In this document: one piece after another, positions 28,620-37,809 of the stretch | How the letters are laid out: the number at the start of each line of letters is the position of its first letter | Position numbering within the stretch: position 1 is the first letter of the stretch | NCBI RefSeq assembly: GCF_001483745.1 | Contig: NZ_LQBL01000022.1 | Span: 124,001-188,000, forward strand | Reading direction: 5' to 3' | Source: Serinicoccus chungangensis | Lineage (GTDB): Bacteria; Actinomycetota; Actinomycetes; Actinomycetales; Dermatophilaceae | Length of the DNA stretch: 64,000 nucleotides | Program-made: the position numbers and the translations under genes | The notes under the pieces: generated by a model | Told to the model about the DNA's origin: nothing | The model's input: only the letters and a program-made list of their open reading frames with translations | The model's database searches: none

Positions 28620-28853
28620 TCATGACCTACCGTACCTGAGCCAGATGACGTACATCGACGCCACCATCCCGAGGACCACGCCGACCGGGAGGGCCACGAC
28701 GGTCCCCCACCAGCGGTCCAGGGCGAAGCCGACCAGCCCGAAGCCGGCCGGACCCGCGAGGAGGTAGGCGAGCGCACCGTTGGCGACGTCGGTCTGGGCA
28801 CTCATGCCCTCGACCTCCGGCTCGTGCCCGCCGTGCGGTGACGGCACCCTCAT
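28620..28853 (-). CDS. atpZ: Small AtpZ-like ATP synthase assembly protein
   Basis: 77 residues with two membrane helices (about 25-45 and 50-70, GLVGFALDRWWGTVVALPVG and VVLGMVASMYVIW). The Asp-Arg-Trp-Trp-Gly pattern between the helices is typical of AtpZ/AtpI-type proteins coded ahead of atpB. The ATG at 28853 overlaps the preceding stop as ATGA; an ATG 16 codons later also has a weak ribosome site. AtpZ has been linked to c-ring assembly or Mg2+ supply, which is not proven here. Confidence 0.75.
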   Translation of the reverse strand: MRVPSPHGGHEPEVEGMSAQTDVANGALAYLLAGPAGFGLVGFALDRWWGTVVALPVGVVLGMVASMYVIWLRYGRS

Positions 28854-29287
28854 ACGCCACCTCCCGCGGTCGGCAGGGTCAGCGGGGACCGGGACCGCAG
28901 GTAGCCGACGACCAGCCCGGCCTGGAAGACCAGGCCCACCAGCACGAAGGCCACGACCAGCGGCACGATCTGCAGCCAGGTCGTCTGGGCCAGGGCCCAG
29001 ATGACCGCTCCCAGCGCCGCCATCTGCAGCACGAAGACCCCGAACGCCCCGGCCATCGTGCTCGCCGTGGGGCCGGCCAGGACACCGCGGATGCCGAGGA
29101 CCCCCAGGGCGAAGACCACCAGCGACAGCGCGCTGCCGACGAGGGCGGAGACCGCACCCCAGCCACCCACGGCGGCCCACGTCAGCAGTGGCACCAGCAG
29201 GGCCACCGGGACGCCTGCCACGAGGGCCCCAAGCATCATCGTGCGCGCCGCCGGTCGGGCGGTCGCGGTGGTCACGGTGGGGGTCAT
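28850..29287 (-). CDS. atpI: ATP synthase protein I (AtpI-like)
   Basis: 145 residues, four membrane helices, located as first gene of the atp operon. The sequence is hydrophobic and poorly conserved, so the call leans on position and topology; mycobacteria have a similar ~160-residue protein at this place. It overlaps the AtpZ-like gene by ATGA. A CRP-type palindrome sits 38-59 bases upstream of its start. Confidence 0.75.
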   Translation of the reverse strand: MTPTVTTATARPAARTMMLGALVAGVPVALLVPLLTWAAVGGWGAVSALVGSALSLVVFALGVLGIRGVLAGPTASTMAGAFGVFVLQMAALGAVIWALAQTTWLQIVPLVVAFVLVGLVFQAGLVVGYLRSRSPLTLPTAGGGV

Positions 29288-29324
29288 GGCGTCGAGGCTC
29301 CGGACGGGAAGAGGGGGTCGGGGC

Positions 29325-29346
29325 GCTTGTGAAAACTATCACAAGC
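29325..29346. promoter_or_regulatory. CRP/GlxR-type operator upstream of the ATP synthase operon
   Basis: GCTTGTGA and TCACAAGC form a perfect 8-bp inverted repeat around AAACTA. The inner part TGTGA-N6-TCACA is exactly the consensus for CRP-family regulators, including GlxR of corynebacteria and Crp of mycobacteria. GlxR is known to control respiratory and ATP synthase genes in Corynebacterium, so control of this operon by a cAMP-binding regulator is likely. The site is 38 bases from the atpI start and 65 bases from the wecA stop. Confidence 0.8.
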
Positions 29347-29410
29347 GGTGCGGTGGACCCCAATCCGCGTCACCGCGGTGGAGCCGCCACCAACCCTCGG
29401 GCCCCCCACG

Positions 29411-30517
29411 CTACCGCCGTCCGTCCGCGAGGTCCGGCGCCGCCCGCAGCGTGAGCGCCACGGCCAGGGCCAGCAGCCCCGCGATGCCGGTGAGGGACAC
29501 CCAGGCCGGCAGGTAGGCGAAGGACACGCTCCCGGCGGCGATGAGCAGGGACCACAGGTAGAGCAGGACGACCGCCCGGCGGTGGCTGTGCCCGATGTCG
29601 AGCAGCCGGTGGTGCAGGTGCCCGCGGTCCGGCTTCCACGGCAGCTGCCCGGCCCGGGTGCGGCGCAGGATGGCCAGCACCATGTCCAGGAAGGGCAGCG
29701 CCAGGATGGCCAGCGGGATGACGACCGGCAGCAGGATGGCGGTCACCGCCGAGGCGCTGGCCACCGAGGAGCTGGGGTCCACCGACCCGGTCATGGAGAT
29801 GGTCGCGGCGGCGAGCAGCAGCCCCAGCAGCAGCGCCCCCGCGTCCCCCATGAACAGCCGTGCCGGGTGGAAGTTGTGCGGGAGGAAGCCGAGGCACACC
29901 CCGACGATCGCCGCGCTGATGAAGGTCGCCTCGGAGAAGACGTTGGGCGGGTCGAAGCTGCGGCTCACCAGGTAGGTCCAGCTGAAGAACGCCCCGGCGG
30001 CGATGAGGACCACCCCGGCGGCCAGACCGTCCAGCCCGTCGATGAAGTTGACCGCGTTGGTCGAGATGACGACGACGAGGATGGTGAGGGTGACCATGAC
30101 CGGCTCGGGCAGGTAGGTGACCCCGAGGATGGGCAGCGAGAGGAGCCGGACGCCGTAGAACGCCATGATGCCGCCGGCCAGGATCTGACCGGCCAGCTTG
30201 GTCATCCAGTCCAGCTCACGGATGTCGTCGACGGCCCCGAGCGCGGTGATGAGGACGGCGGCGGCCAGCACGCCGAAGAGGCGGGGCGTCGCCTCGAAGA
30301 GCTGGCCGTGGTAGGGCAGCTGCGAGCCCAGGAGGACCGCCGCGGCGAAACCGGCGAGCATGGCCACCCCGCCCAGCCGCGGGATCGGCACGGAGTGCAC
30401 GTCGCGGTCCCGCACCGCCGTGATCGCGCCCACCCGCAGCGCGAGGCGCCGGACCAGGGGGGTCGCGAGGTAGGTCACGACCGCTGCGGTCAGCAGCACC
30501 ATGAGGAACTCGCGCAC
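29411..30517 (-). CDS. wecA: Undecaprenyl-phosphate GlcNAc-1-phosphate transferase (WecA/Rfe type)
   Basis: 368 residues, about 11 membrane helices. Starts the decaprenyl-linked GlcNAc chain used for arabinogalactan-like or other wall polymers. The aspartate-rich motif AVDDIRELDW, the NAVNFIDGLDGLA segment, FMGDAG and the cytoplasmic PDRGHLHHRLLDIGHSHRR loop are all diagnostic. GTG at 30517 (VREFLMVL). Its place between tsaC/glyA and atpI is the same as mycobacterial rfe. Confidence 0.93.
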   Translation of the reverse strand: MREFLMVLLTAAVVTYLATPLVRRLALRVGAITAVRDRDVHSVPIPRLGGVAMLAGFAAAVLLGSQLPYHGQLFEATPRLFGVLAAAVLITALGAVDDIRELDWMTKLAGQILAGGIMAFYGVRLLSLPILGVTYLPEPVMVTLTILVVVISTNAVNFIDGLDGLAAGVVLIAAGAFFSWTYLVSRSFDPPNVFSEATFISAAIVGVCLGFLPHNFHPARLFMGDAGALLLGLLLAAATISMTGSVDPSSSVASASAVTAILLPVVIPLAILALPFLDMVLAILRRTRAGQLPWKPDRGHLHHRLLDIGHSHRRAVVLLYLWSLLIAAGSVSFAYLPAWVSLTGIAGLLALAVALTLRAAPDLADGRR

Positions 30518-30591
30518 TGGTCTGTCTCACCCCTCCCGGCGGTCGGTCCCGTCGAGGTATGCCGTCGGCGGCGTCTCTGCCCCGCGGTCGG

Positions 30592-31893
30592 TCAGCCGGC
30601 CGTGGGCTCGGGGTAGGCGGGGTAGGCGGTGAGCAGCTCGCCGGCGGCCTCCCGGATCTGTCGCGCGACCGGGTGGTCCGGGCTGCCGTCGGTCTCGGTG
30701 ACCGCCCGGTGGATGAGGTCGGCGACGACCGACATCTGCTCCGGACCCATCCCCTGGGTGGTGACCGACGGGCTGCCCACGCGGATGCCGGAGGCGACGT
30801 TGGGCTTCTCCGGGTCGAAAGGGATGGCGTTCTTGTTGAGGACGATCCCGGCGGCGTCGCAGCGCGCCTCGGCGTCGACGCCGGTCACCCCGACGCCGCG
30901 CAGGTCGTGCAGGGACAGGTGGGTGTCGGTGCCTCCAGTGACCGGTCGGATGCCCCGCTCGTCGAGCGCTCCCGCCAGCGCGGAGGCGTTGGTCAGCACC
31001 CGCTGCGCGTAGTCCTGGTAGTCCGGGGTCATGCACTCGGCGAAGTTGACGGCCTTGGCCGCGACACCGTGCATGAGCGGACCGCCCTGCATCATGGGGA
31101 AGACCGCGCGGTCGATCTTCTTGGCGTGCTCCTCCCTGCAGACGATCGCGCCGCCGCGAGGCCCGCGCAGCACCTTGTGGGTGGTGAAGGAGACGACGTC
31201 GGCGTGCGGCACCGGCGAGGGGATGGCCTGGCCGGCCACCAGCCCGATGAAGTGCGCGGCATCCACCCAGAAGATCGCGCCGACCTCGTCGGCGATCGCC
31301 CGGAAGCGCGCGAAGTCGATGAGGCGGGGGATGGCCGAGCCGCCGGCCAGGATGATCTTGGGCCGGTGCTCCTTGGCCAGCGCCTCGACCTGGTCGTAGT
31401 CGATGTGCTCGGTGTCGGCGGCGACGCCGTAGTGCACGGCGTCGAACCACTTGCCGGAGAAGCTCACCTTGAAGCCGTGGGTGAGGTGACCGCCGTGGTC
31501 CAGCGACATCGCGAGGATCGTGTCGCCGGGCGAGGCGAAGGCGCCGTAGACGGCCTGGTTGGCGCTGGCCCCCGAGTGGGCCTGGACGTTGGCGTGGTCA
31601 GCCCCGAAGAGCTCCTTGGCCCGCTCGATCGCGAGCTTCTCGACCTTGTCGACCTCGGAGCACCCGCCGTAGTAGCGGGCGTCCGGGTAGCCCTCGGCGT
31701 ACTTGTTCGACAACGTCGACCCCAGCGCGGCGAGCACCGCCGGGCTCGTCTGGTTCTCGCTGGCGATGAGCTGGATGCCGGCCCGCTGGCGGTCGAGCTC
31801 GGAGACGAGCAGCTCGGCCACCTGCGGGTCCTGCTCGAGCAGGGCGCCGAAGGACGGGCCGTAGTAGGAGTCCGGGGTCACGCGCGTCGTCAT
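30592..31893 (-). CDS. glyA: Serine hydroxymethyltransferase
   Basis: PLP enzyme making glycine and methylene-tetrahydrofolate from serine; 433 residues. Visible: IASENQTSPAV, YAEGYPDARYYGG, VQAHSGASANQAVY, the PLP-lysine motif SFTTHKVLRGPRGG and the C-terminal RVGSPSVTTQGM. The segment usually read as AGWSAYPR is AGGSAIPR here, a mild variant. ATG at 31893 is used; a GTG three codons upstream is possible. Only ten bases separate it from tsaC. Confidence 0.96.
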   Translation of the reverse strand: MTTRVTPDSYYGPSFGALLEQDPQVAELLVSELDRQRAGIQLIASENQTSPAVLAALGSTLSNKYAEGYPDARYYGGCSEVDKVEKLAIERAKELFGADHANVQAHSGASANQAVYGAFASPGDTILAMSLDHGGHLTHGFKVSFSGKWFDAVHYGVAADTEHIDYDQVEALAKEHRPKIILAGGSAIPRLIDFARFRAIADEVGAIFWVDAAHFIGLVAGQAIPSPVPHADVVSFTTHKVLRGPRGGAIVCREEHAKKIDRAVFPMMQGGPLMHGVAAKAVNFAECMTPDYQDYAQRVLTNASALAGALDERGIRPVTGGTDTHLSLHDLRGVGVTGVDAEARCDAAGIVLNKNAIPFDPEKPNVASGIRVGSPSVTTQGMGPEQMSVVADLIHRAVTETDGSPDHPVARQIREAAGELLTAYPAYPEPTAG

Positions 31894-31903
31894 GCGGCCC
31901 ACT

Positions 31904-32752
31904 CTATGGGGTGGCCGCGCTCTCGTCGGCCCGCGGCGCGGCCACCGTGCGGACGGCGTCGGCCGGCACCCGCACCCCGCTCGGGGTGACCGAGCCGACC
32001 AGGCTCGCCCGCTCCCCCGGCTCCGCGGGCTCCGGCTCGTCGGCCTCGCCCGGGCCGGTCGTGGCGGCGTCCGCCGCCTCCGGGGAGTCGTGCAGGACGG
32101 TGGTGCCCAGCACCCCGCGGATCTCCTCGGTCCGCAGCGCGCCGAGCCGCAGGACGACCGGTTCCTCCCCCGTGCAGTCGAGGATCGTCGAGGGCTGCCC
32201 CCCGGTGCGCGGACCGCCGTCGAGGTAGGCGGCGACCGCTCCCCCGAGCTGCTCGAGGGCCTCCTGCGCCGTGGTGGCGGCGGGACGACCGGTGACGTTC
32301 GCGCTGGTCACCGCCAGGGGACCGACCTCGGCGAGCAGCTCCAGGGCGAGCCCGTCGTCCGGCATGCGCAGCGCGACGGTCCCGTTGGTCTCGCCCAGGT
32401 CCCACTGCAGCGACGGCTGCGCCCGCAGCACGAGGGTGAGCGGCCCGGGCCAGAAGTGCCGCATGAGGATGCGGGCGTACATGGGCACGTCGGTCGCCAG
32501 CCCGTCGACCGTCCGCGGGTTGGGCACGAGGACCGGCGGAGGCATCTCGCGGCCGCGGTGCTTGGCCGCGAGCACCATCGCCACCGCGACGACGTCGAAG
32601 GCGTCGGCACCGACGCCGTAGACCGTGTCGGTCGGCAGGACGACCACCTTGCCCTCGCGCACGACCGCCGCCGCCCGCGCCAGAGCCTCCTCCCGCTGCT
32701 GCTCGTCGACGCAGTCGAGCAGGCGGTCCTGCAGCGGCGCGGTGCCGGACAT
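31904..32752 (-). CDS. tsaC: L-threonylcarbamoyladenylate synthase (YrdC/Sua5 family)
   Basis: Makes threonylcarbamoyl-AMP for the t6A37 modification of tRNA; the tsaE partner is also in this window. 282 residues. The YrdC domain (about 15-210) has KVVVLPTDTVYGVGAD and VTSANVTGRPA. Residues about 215-282 are a low-complexity tail rich in Glu, Pro, Ala and Gly that is not the Sua5 domain, so the protein is longer than the ~215 residues usual in the group. ATG at 32752 has GGAGG four bases upstream, which decides against two earlier in-frame ATGs. Confidence 0.9.
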   Translation of the reverse strand: MSGTAPLQDRLLDCVDEQQREEALARAAAVVREGKVVVLPTDTVYGVGADAFDVVAVAMVLAAKHRGREMPPPVLVPNPRTVDGLATDVPMYARILMRHFWPGPLTLVLRAQPSLQWDLGETNGTVALRMPDDGLALELLAEVGPLAVTSANVTGRPAATTAQEALEQLGGAVAAYLDGGPRTGGQPSTILDCTGEEPVVLRLGALRTEEIRGVLGTTVLHDSPEAADAATTGPGEADEPEPAEPGERASLVGSVTPSGVRVPADAVRTVAAPRADESAATP

Positions 32753-32873
32753 GGGGCCTCCGTCGGGGTGCTCGGGGTGCTCGGTGTGGACGACGACCAT
32801 CTTCCCACGTCGGGCCCGCGGCGCTTCGACTTGCACGACGCCTGCGGAACCAGTTGGGTGAGGTGTTGCCCAC

Positions 32874-32897
32874 GGCGGGCGCACCCGCGCGCCCGCC
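32874..32897 (+). promoter_or_regulatory. Hairpin just upstream of the small membrane peptide
   Basis: A perfect 9-bp stem (32874-32882 with 32889-32897) with a 6-base loop ends eight bases before the AAGGAG ribosome-binding site of the next gene. It could be an attenuator or a 5' stabiliser. Only the structure is seen. Confidence 0.45.
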
Positions 32898-32920
32898 TCG
32901 ACACAAGGAGAGTGACCCGT

Positions 32921-32995
32921 ATGCGTGGTAGCGGCCTGATCTGGACCATCGTGGGCGTCCTGCTCATCATCGCCCTGCTGATCTTCATCTTCTGA
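32921..32995 (+). CDS. 24-residue single-span membrane peptide
   Basis: An ORF of 24 residues beginning MRGSGLIWTIVGVLL and ending FIF. After a short polar start (Arg2) almost the whole chain is one membrane helix. AAGGAG lies ten bases upstream, and similar tiny proteins with an MRG-x-G-L-I/L-W start occur in other actinobacteria, so I regard it as real. It is divergent from tsaC and followed by a strong terminator, so it is a single-gene unit. Function unknown; perhaps a regulator or partner of a membrane protein. Confidence 0.65.
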   Translation: MRGSGLIWTIVGVLLIIALLIFIF

Positions 32996-33052
32996 TCACC
33001 CTCGACCTCTGACGTCGGCGGCCCGACCAGGGCGCCGTCCGACGGACACGCA

Positions 33053-33083
33053 CGAGCCCCGGTGCCGCTGGCACCGGGGCTCG
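33053..33083. terminator. Bidirectional hairpin terminator
   Basis: A 14-bp perfect stem (33053-33066 with 33070-33083) and 3-base loop between the small peptide gene and the convergent prmC gene. Confidence 0.75.
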
Positions 33084-33163
33084 CGCATGTCCAGGGCCCG
33101 TCCGTGTCCGCGGCTCGCGCGCGTGCGGGTGCACCCCGCCCCCGGCCGACGGCGGGCCCGGCC

Positions 33164-34015
33164 TCAGCGACGGGTGGCGGAGACGACCCGCGGGCGCCCG
33201 GTGAGGTCCTCGTGGTCGGTGACGTCCGACCACCCGGCACGGGTGAGCAGCTCGACGACCGCCGCGGACTGGACGTCGGCGTGCTCCATGAGCAGCACCC
33301 CGCCCGGGCGCAGCAGGACCGTCGCCCGCTCGGCGAGCAGGCGCGGCAGGAGCAGCCCGTCCGCTCCCCCGCCGTAGAGCGCCAGCTCCGGGTCGTGGTC
33401 GCGGACCTCGGCGTCCACCGGCACCGCGTCGGGCGGGATGTAGGGAGGGTTGGTCACCACGAGGTCCACCCGGCCGAGCCGGTCCTCGAAGGACTCCTGC
33501 GCCGGGCCGAGCCGCAGGTCGACCGGGAGGCCGGTGCGCCCGAGGTTGGCCTGGGCGTAGCGGTGCGCGTCCGGGGACAGCTCGACCGCGCCCACGTGGG
33601 CGTCCCGGCGCCGGTGCGCCAGCGCCAGCGCGATCGCCCCGCTCCCGGTGCACAGGTCCACGACGGAGGGGCTGGGCCACGGCTCCAGCGCCGCCAGCGC
33701 CAGGCGGACGAGCGTCTCGGTCTCCGGGCGGGGCACGAACACCCCCGGCCCCACGAGCAGCTCGAGGCCGGCGAACCAGGCGGTCCCCGTGAGGTGCTGC
33801 AGCGGGACCCGGTCGGCACGACGCACCACCAGGTCGAGGAACGCGCCGTGGGCCTCCGGGGTCACCTGCTCGCGCATCACCCGGGCCCGGCGCAGCTCCG
33901 GACCGTCGAGCCCCATCACGTGGGACAGCAGCAGCTCGGCGTCCACCTCCGGGCTGGCGACCCCCGCCTCCCGGAGCCGGCCGGTGGCGGCCCGGACCAG
34001 CTCGTCGACGGTCAC
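33164..34015 (-). CDS. prmC: Release factor glutamine N5-methyltransferase
   Basis: Methylates the Gln of the GGQ motif in release factors RF1 and RF2, using S-adenosylmethionine. 283 residues: helical N-terminal domain (about 1-85), then a Rossmann methyltransferase with VVDLCTGSGAIALALA (SAM motif I) and the diagnostic NPPYIP near residue 188. GTG at 34015. It directly follows its substrate gene prfA (76 bases apart), the usual arrangement. Confidence 0.95.
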   Translation of the reverse strand: MTVDELVRAATGRLREAGVASPEVDAELLLSHVMGLDGPELRRARVMREQVTPEAHGAFLDLVVRRADRVPLQHLTGTAWFAGLELLVGPGVFVPRPETETLVRLALAALEPWPSPSVVDLCTGSGAIALALAHRRRDAHVGAVELSPDAHRYAQANLGRTGLPVDLRLGPAQESFEDRLGRVDLVVTNPPYIPPDAVPVDAEVRDHDPELALYGGGADGLLLPRLLAERATVLLRPGGVLLMEHADVQSAAVVELLTRAGWSDVTDHEDLTGRPRVVSATRR

Positions 34016-34091
34016 GACGCCGCCTCACCCCGGCTCCGGGCCGGGTGCGTGCCGTCGCGGCGCGGGGCCACCGCGGCACCCGGGGCCGGCC

Positions 34092-35171
34092 TCACTGCTC
34101 CCCCGCCGCCGCCAGCCGGGCGGCCTCGTCGGCCTCGACGGCGGACCGCACGACCGGGTCGAGGTCGCCGTCCAGGACCTGGTCCAGGTTGTAGGCCTTG
34201 AACCCGGTGCGGTGGTCGGCGATGCGGTTCTCGCCGAAGTTGTAGGTGCGGATCCGCTCGCTGCGGTCCACCGTGCGGATCTGGCTGCGCCGGGCCGCGC
34301 TCGCCGCCTGCTCCGCCTCCTCGACCGCGATCTGGTGCAGGCGGGCGCGCAGCACGCGCAGCGCGGACTCCTTGTTCTGGAGCTGGCTCTTCTCGTTCTG
34401 GCAGGAGACGACCAGGCCGGTCGGCAGGTGCGTGATGCGCACGGCCGAGTCGGTGGTGTTGACCGACTGGCCCCCCGGCCCCGAGGAGCGGAAGACGTCG
34501 ACCTTGAGGTCGTTCGGGTCCAGCTCGACCTCCGCCGGGTCCTCGAGGTCCGGCATGACCAGCACCCCGGCGGCGGAGGTGTGCACCCGGCCCTGGCTCT
34601 CGGTCACGGGGACGCGCTGCACCCGGTGCACGCCGCCCTCGTACTTCAGCCGCGCCCACGGCGCCTCGCCCGGGGCGGGCGTGCCGGGGGCGGTCACCGA
34701 GACCCGCGCCTCCTTGTAGCCCCCGAGGTCGGAGGGGGTGGCGTCCAGCAGCTCGGTGCGCCACCCGCGACGCTCGGCGTAACGGAGGTACATCCGCAGG
34801 AGGTCACCGGCGAAGAGCGCGGACTCCTCACCGCCCTCGCCGGCCTTGACCTCGAGGATGACGTCACGGTCGTCGTCGGGGTCCCGCGGCACCAGCTGGC
34901 GGCGCAGCTGCTCGGCGGCGTCCCGCTCGGCGGCCTCCAGGGCGGGCAGCTCCTGGGCGAAGCCCTCGTCCTCGGCGGCGAGCTCGCGCGCGGCCTCCAG
35001 GTCCCCCGTCGCGGCCTCCCAGGCCCGGTATGCCGTCACGGTCGCCGAGAGTGCGGCATACCGGGTGTTGAGACGGCGCAGGGCCGTCGGGTCGCCGTGC
35101 ACCGACGGGTCGGCGAGCCGGCGCTCGATGTCGGCGTGCTCCTCGAGCAGCGGCCGGGCGGAGTCGAACAC
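34092..35171 (-). CDS. prfA: Peptide chain release factor 1
   Basis: Recognises UAA and UAG and triggers peptide release; 359 residues. The catalytic GGQ lies in [19 protein letters not shown] (near residue 235). The stop-codon-recognition loop is in the segment [13 protein letters not shown] that precedes it. GTG at 35171 gives the normal N-terminus [12 protein letters not shown]. Located between rpmE and prmC. Confidence 0.96.
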   Translation of the reverse strand: MFDSARPLLEEHADIERRLADPSVHGDPTALRRLNTRYAALSATVTAYRAWEAATGDLEAARELAAEDEGFAQELPALEAAERDAAEQLRRQLVPRDPDDDRDVILEVKAGEGGEESALFAGDLLRMYLRYAERRGWRTELLDATPSDLGGYKEARVSVTAPGTPAPGEAPWARLKYEGGVHRVQRVPVTESQGRVHTSAAGVLVMPDLEDPAEVELDPNDLKVDVFRSSGPGGQSVNTTDSAVRITHLPTGLVVSCQNEKSQLQNKESALRVLRARLHQIAVEEAEQAASAARRSQIRTVDRSERIRTYNFGENRIADHRTGFKAYNLDQVLDGDLDPVVRSAVEADEAARLAAAGEQ

Positions 35172-35217
35172 CGTGTCCTCCTAGGGACGAGCCGGGGCCG
35201 GGACGACGAACGCCGGC

Positions 35218-35235
35218 CCCGCGAGCTCTCGCGGG
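35218..35235 (-). terminator. Hairpin downstream of rpmE
   Basis: CCCGCGAG and CTCGCGGG with a 2-base loop, 18 bases after the rpmE stop. Likely a terminator or partial terminator before prfA. Confidence 0.55.
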
Positions 35236-35253
35236 ACCGGCGGGACGTGGCTG

Positions 35254-35469
35254 CTAGTTGGCGGCCTTCTTGCCGTAGCGCTCCTGGAAGCGGGCGACAC
35301 GCCCACCGGTGTCCAGGATCTTCTGCTTGCCGGTGTAGAAGGGGTGGCACTGCGAGCAGACGTCGGCGCTGATGCGGCCCGACGTCGCGGTGCTGCGGGT
35401 GGTGAACGACGCACCGCAGGTGCAGGTGACCTGGGTCTCGACGTACTCCGGGTGGATGTCCTTCTGCAT
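35254..35469 (-). CDS. rpmE: Ribosomal protein bL31 (zinc-binding form)
   Basis: 71 residues. Cysteines in CTCGASF and [12 protein letters not shown] form the zinc site of the C+ type, so this copy is expected to dominate under zinc-replete conditions. ATG at 35469 has AAGGAG six bases upstream. Its position after rho is conserved among actinobacteria. Confidence 0.96.
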   Translation of the reverse strand: MQKDIHPEYVETQVTCTCGASFTTRSTATSGRISADVCSQCHPFYTGKQKILDTGGRVARFQERYGKKAAN

Positions 35470-35579
35470 GTCTCTCCTTGGATGGCGTGATGTCCCCGGG
35501 TCGACCACGCGGGGGCGCGGTCGTGAACCGGTGGGCCAGCGGATCAGTCTACGCGACCGGGGCGGGTGCGGTGCACCGC

Positions 35580-37559
35580 TCAGTCGTCGTCGTCCAGCCG
35601 GACCGAGCTGGTCTGCTGGACCTGGGTGAGGAACTCGTAGTTGTGCTTCGTCTTCTTCAACCGGTCGAGGAGCAGCTCGATTCCCTGCTGCTGGTCGAGC
35701 GCGGACAGCACCCGGCGCAGCTTCCACATGATCTTGAGCTCCTCGGAGGACATGAGGATCTCCTCGCGTCGGGTGCTCGAGGCGTTGACGTCCACGGCCG
35801 GGAAGGTCCGGCGGTCGGCCAGGTGGCGGGAGAGCTTGAGCTCCATGTTGCCGGTGCCCTTGAACTCCTCGAAGATCACCTCGTCCATCTTGGAGCCGGT
35901 CTCCACCAGCGCCGTCGCGAGGATGGTCAGGGACCCGCCCTCCTCGATGTTGCGCGCGGCGCCGAAGAACTTCTTCGGCGGGTAGAGCGCGGCGGAGTCG
36001 ACACCACCGGACAGGATCCGGCCCGAGGCCGGGGCCGCCAGGTTGTAGGCGCGGCCCAGGCGGGTGATGCCGTCGAGCAGCACCACGACGTCCTGGCCCA
36101 GCTCCACGAGGCGCTTGGCCCGCTCGATCGCCAGCTCGGCCACCATCGTGTGGTCGCTCGCCGGGCGGTCGAAGGTCGAGGAGATGACCTCGCCCTTGAC
36201 GCTGCGCTGGAAGTCGGTGACCTCCTCCGGACGCTCGTCCACCAGGACGATCATCAGGTGGACCTCGGGGTTGTTGGTGGTGATGGCGTTGGCGATGGAC
36301 TGCATGACCATCGTCTTGCCCGCCTTGGGCGGGCTGACGATGAGACCGCGCTGCCCCTTGCCGATCGGCGTCACCAGGTCGATGACCCGGGTCGTGAGGT
36401 TCTTCTGCTCGGTCTCCAGCCGCAGCCGCTGCTGCGGGTAGAGCGGGGTGAGGCTGGAGAAGTCGGGGCGGCGCCGGCCCTGGTCGGGCTCCTGGCCGTT
36501 GATGCTGTCCAGCCGCACGAGGGCGCTGAACTTGCCCTTGTCCCGCTTGTTGCCGGTCGAGGAGACGGTGTGCTGCCCGACGTCGCTGCCGTCCTGCGGG
36601 GCCTTGATGGCACCCGTGACCGCGTCGCCCTTGCGCAGGCCGTGCTTCTTGACCAGGCCCATCGGGACGTAGACGTCGGTCGGGCCCGGGAGGTAGCCGG
36701 TGGTCCGGATGAAGGCGTAGTTGTCGAGCAGGTCCACGACGCCGCCGACGGGGACGAGCACGTCCTCCTCGGAGTAGCTCTCGGGGGCGTCCTGCTGCTG
36801 CTGGCCACCGGACGCGGGCTGGGCGCCACGGCCCCGCTTGCGGTCGCGGTTGCGGTTGCGGCTGCGCCGACGTCCGCGCCGCCCCCCCTCGTCGTCGCCC
36901 CAGTCGCCGTCGCCGTCGCGGCCCTGCTGACCCTGGCGGTCGTCCTGGGGGCGCTGACCGCCCTCGCGGCGGTCGTCCTGCCGACCCTGCTGACCCTGAC
37001 GGTCGTCCTGCCGGCCGTCGCGGCCCTGCTGACCCTGGCGGTCGTCCTGGGTGCGCTGGCCCCCCTCGCGGCGGTCGTCCTGCCGACCGTCGCGGCCCTG
37101 CTGACCCTGACGGTCGTCCTGGGTGCGCCGTCCGCCGTCACGGTGCTCCTCGCCGGTCGGCGCGGAGCCCTCGGCGACCGGGTCGCCACCGGAGCGGTCC
37201 TGCCCCTCGGTGCGCTCCTGCTGGTCGGCCTGCCGGTCCTGCTCGGTGCGGGGCGCGCCGGCGCTGGAGCCGCCGCGGCGGCTGCGCCGCGTGCGCGAGC
37301 CCCCGGCGGTGCCGGTGGTCTCCTCGCGCTCGGCCTGCGCGCGGTCCAGGGCTGCCTCGATGGCGTCCTGACGACCGGCGGAGCCGTTGCTGCTGGCAGC
37401 GCCCCCGCGCTGCTCCCGGATGGCGGAGACCAGGTCGGCCTTGCGCATCTTGTTGTTCACGGTAATGCCCATGCCCGACGCGAGCTCCTGGAGCTCGGCC
37501 AGACGAAGGGTGCTCAACGCGCCCGTGCGGGTCGCGCCGGCGTCGGTGATCTCAGTCAC
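35580..37559 (-). CDS. rho: Transcription termination factor Rho with long repetitive insertion
   Basis: Hexameric RNA helicase that ends transcription. 659 residues against ~420 in E. coli. Order: Rho N-terminal helical domain (about 10-55, [17 protein letters not shown]), an insertion of ~195 residues (60-255) rich in Arg, Asp, Gln and Gly with repeats such as [13 protein letters not shown] at about 143-213, the RNA-binding cold-shock fold (about 258-330), and the ATPase with Walker A PPKAGKT (about 404-411) and [12 protein letters not shown]. Basic disordered insertions here are known in actinobacteria and bind RNA; this one is strongly repetitive at the DNA level. GTG at 37559 with AAGGA upstream. 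Confidence 0.96.
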   Translation of the reverse strand: MTEITDAGATRTGALSTLRLAELQELASGMGITVNNKMRKADLVSAIREQRGGAASSNGSAGRQDAIEAALDRAQAEREETTGTAGGSRTRRSRRGGSSAGAPRTEQDRQADQQERTEGQDRSGGDPVAEGSAPTGEEHRDGGRRTQDDRQGQQGRDGRQDDRREGGQRTQDDRQGQQGRDGRQDDRQGQQGRQDDRREGGQRPQDDRQGQQGRDGDGDWGDDEGGRRGRRRSRNRNRDRKRGRGAQPASGGQQQQDAPESYSEEDVLVPVGGVVDLLDNYAFIRTTGYLPGPTDVYVPMGLVKKHGLRKGDAVTGAIKAPQDGSDVGQHTVSSTGNKRDKGKFSALVRLDSINGQEPDQGRRRPDFSSLTPLYPQQRLRLETEQKNLTTRVIDLVTPIGKGQRGLIVSPPKAGKTMVMQSIANAITTNNPEVHLMIVLVDERPEEVTDFQRSVKGEVISSTFDRPASDHTMVAELAIERAKRLVELGQDVVVLLDGITRLGRAYNLAAPASGRILSGGVDSAALYPPKKFFGAARNIEEGGSLTILATALVETGSKMDEVIFEEFKGTGNMELKLSRHLADRRTFPAVDVNASSTRREEILMSSEELKIMWKLRRVLSALDQQQGIELLLDRLKKTKHNYEFLTQVQQTSSVRLDDDD

Positions 37560-37809
37560 GTGGGATTCCTTCCCCCTCGGTCGCAACCGGTTCGGGGCCT
37601 AGGGTGTCGCGGTGCACGGACAGTGGCACCGCTGTCGGACTCGGCACGGGGACGACCGGTGCAGCGGCCTCAGTATCAGGACACGTCGCGAAGCCGACGG
37701 CCCGTGCGTGGAGTGCCTCGGAGCCGTTCACCGATGTGTCGGGCCGTGTCACGAGGCGTCCTCACGATAACACGGGGGCGGGCCCGGGCCATACCGGCCA
37801 CGAGGCCCT
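37560..37809 (-). other. Non-coding leader region upstream of rho
   Basis: 250 bases between hom and rho. Short open frames here have no ribosome site and no recognisable product. Rho messages often carry long leaders used for autoregulation, so this may be one, but no specific structure or promoter could be identified. No trace of thrC or thrB, which usually occupy this place, was found. Confidence 0.4.

Noticed and set aside
37552-37752. 66-codon frame upstream of rho
   Set aside because: No ribosome site, no similarity seen, overlaps the rho start; more likely leader.
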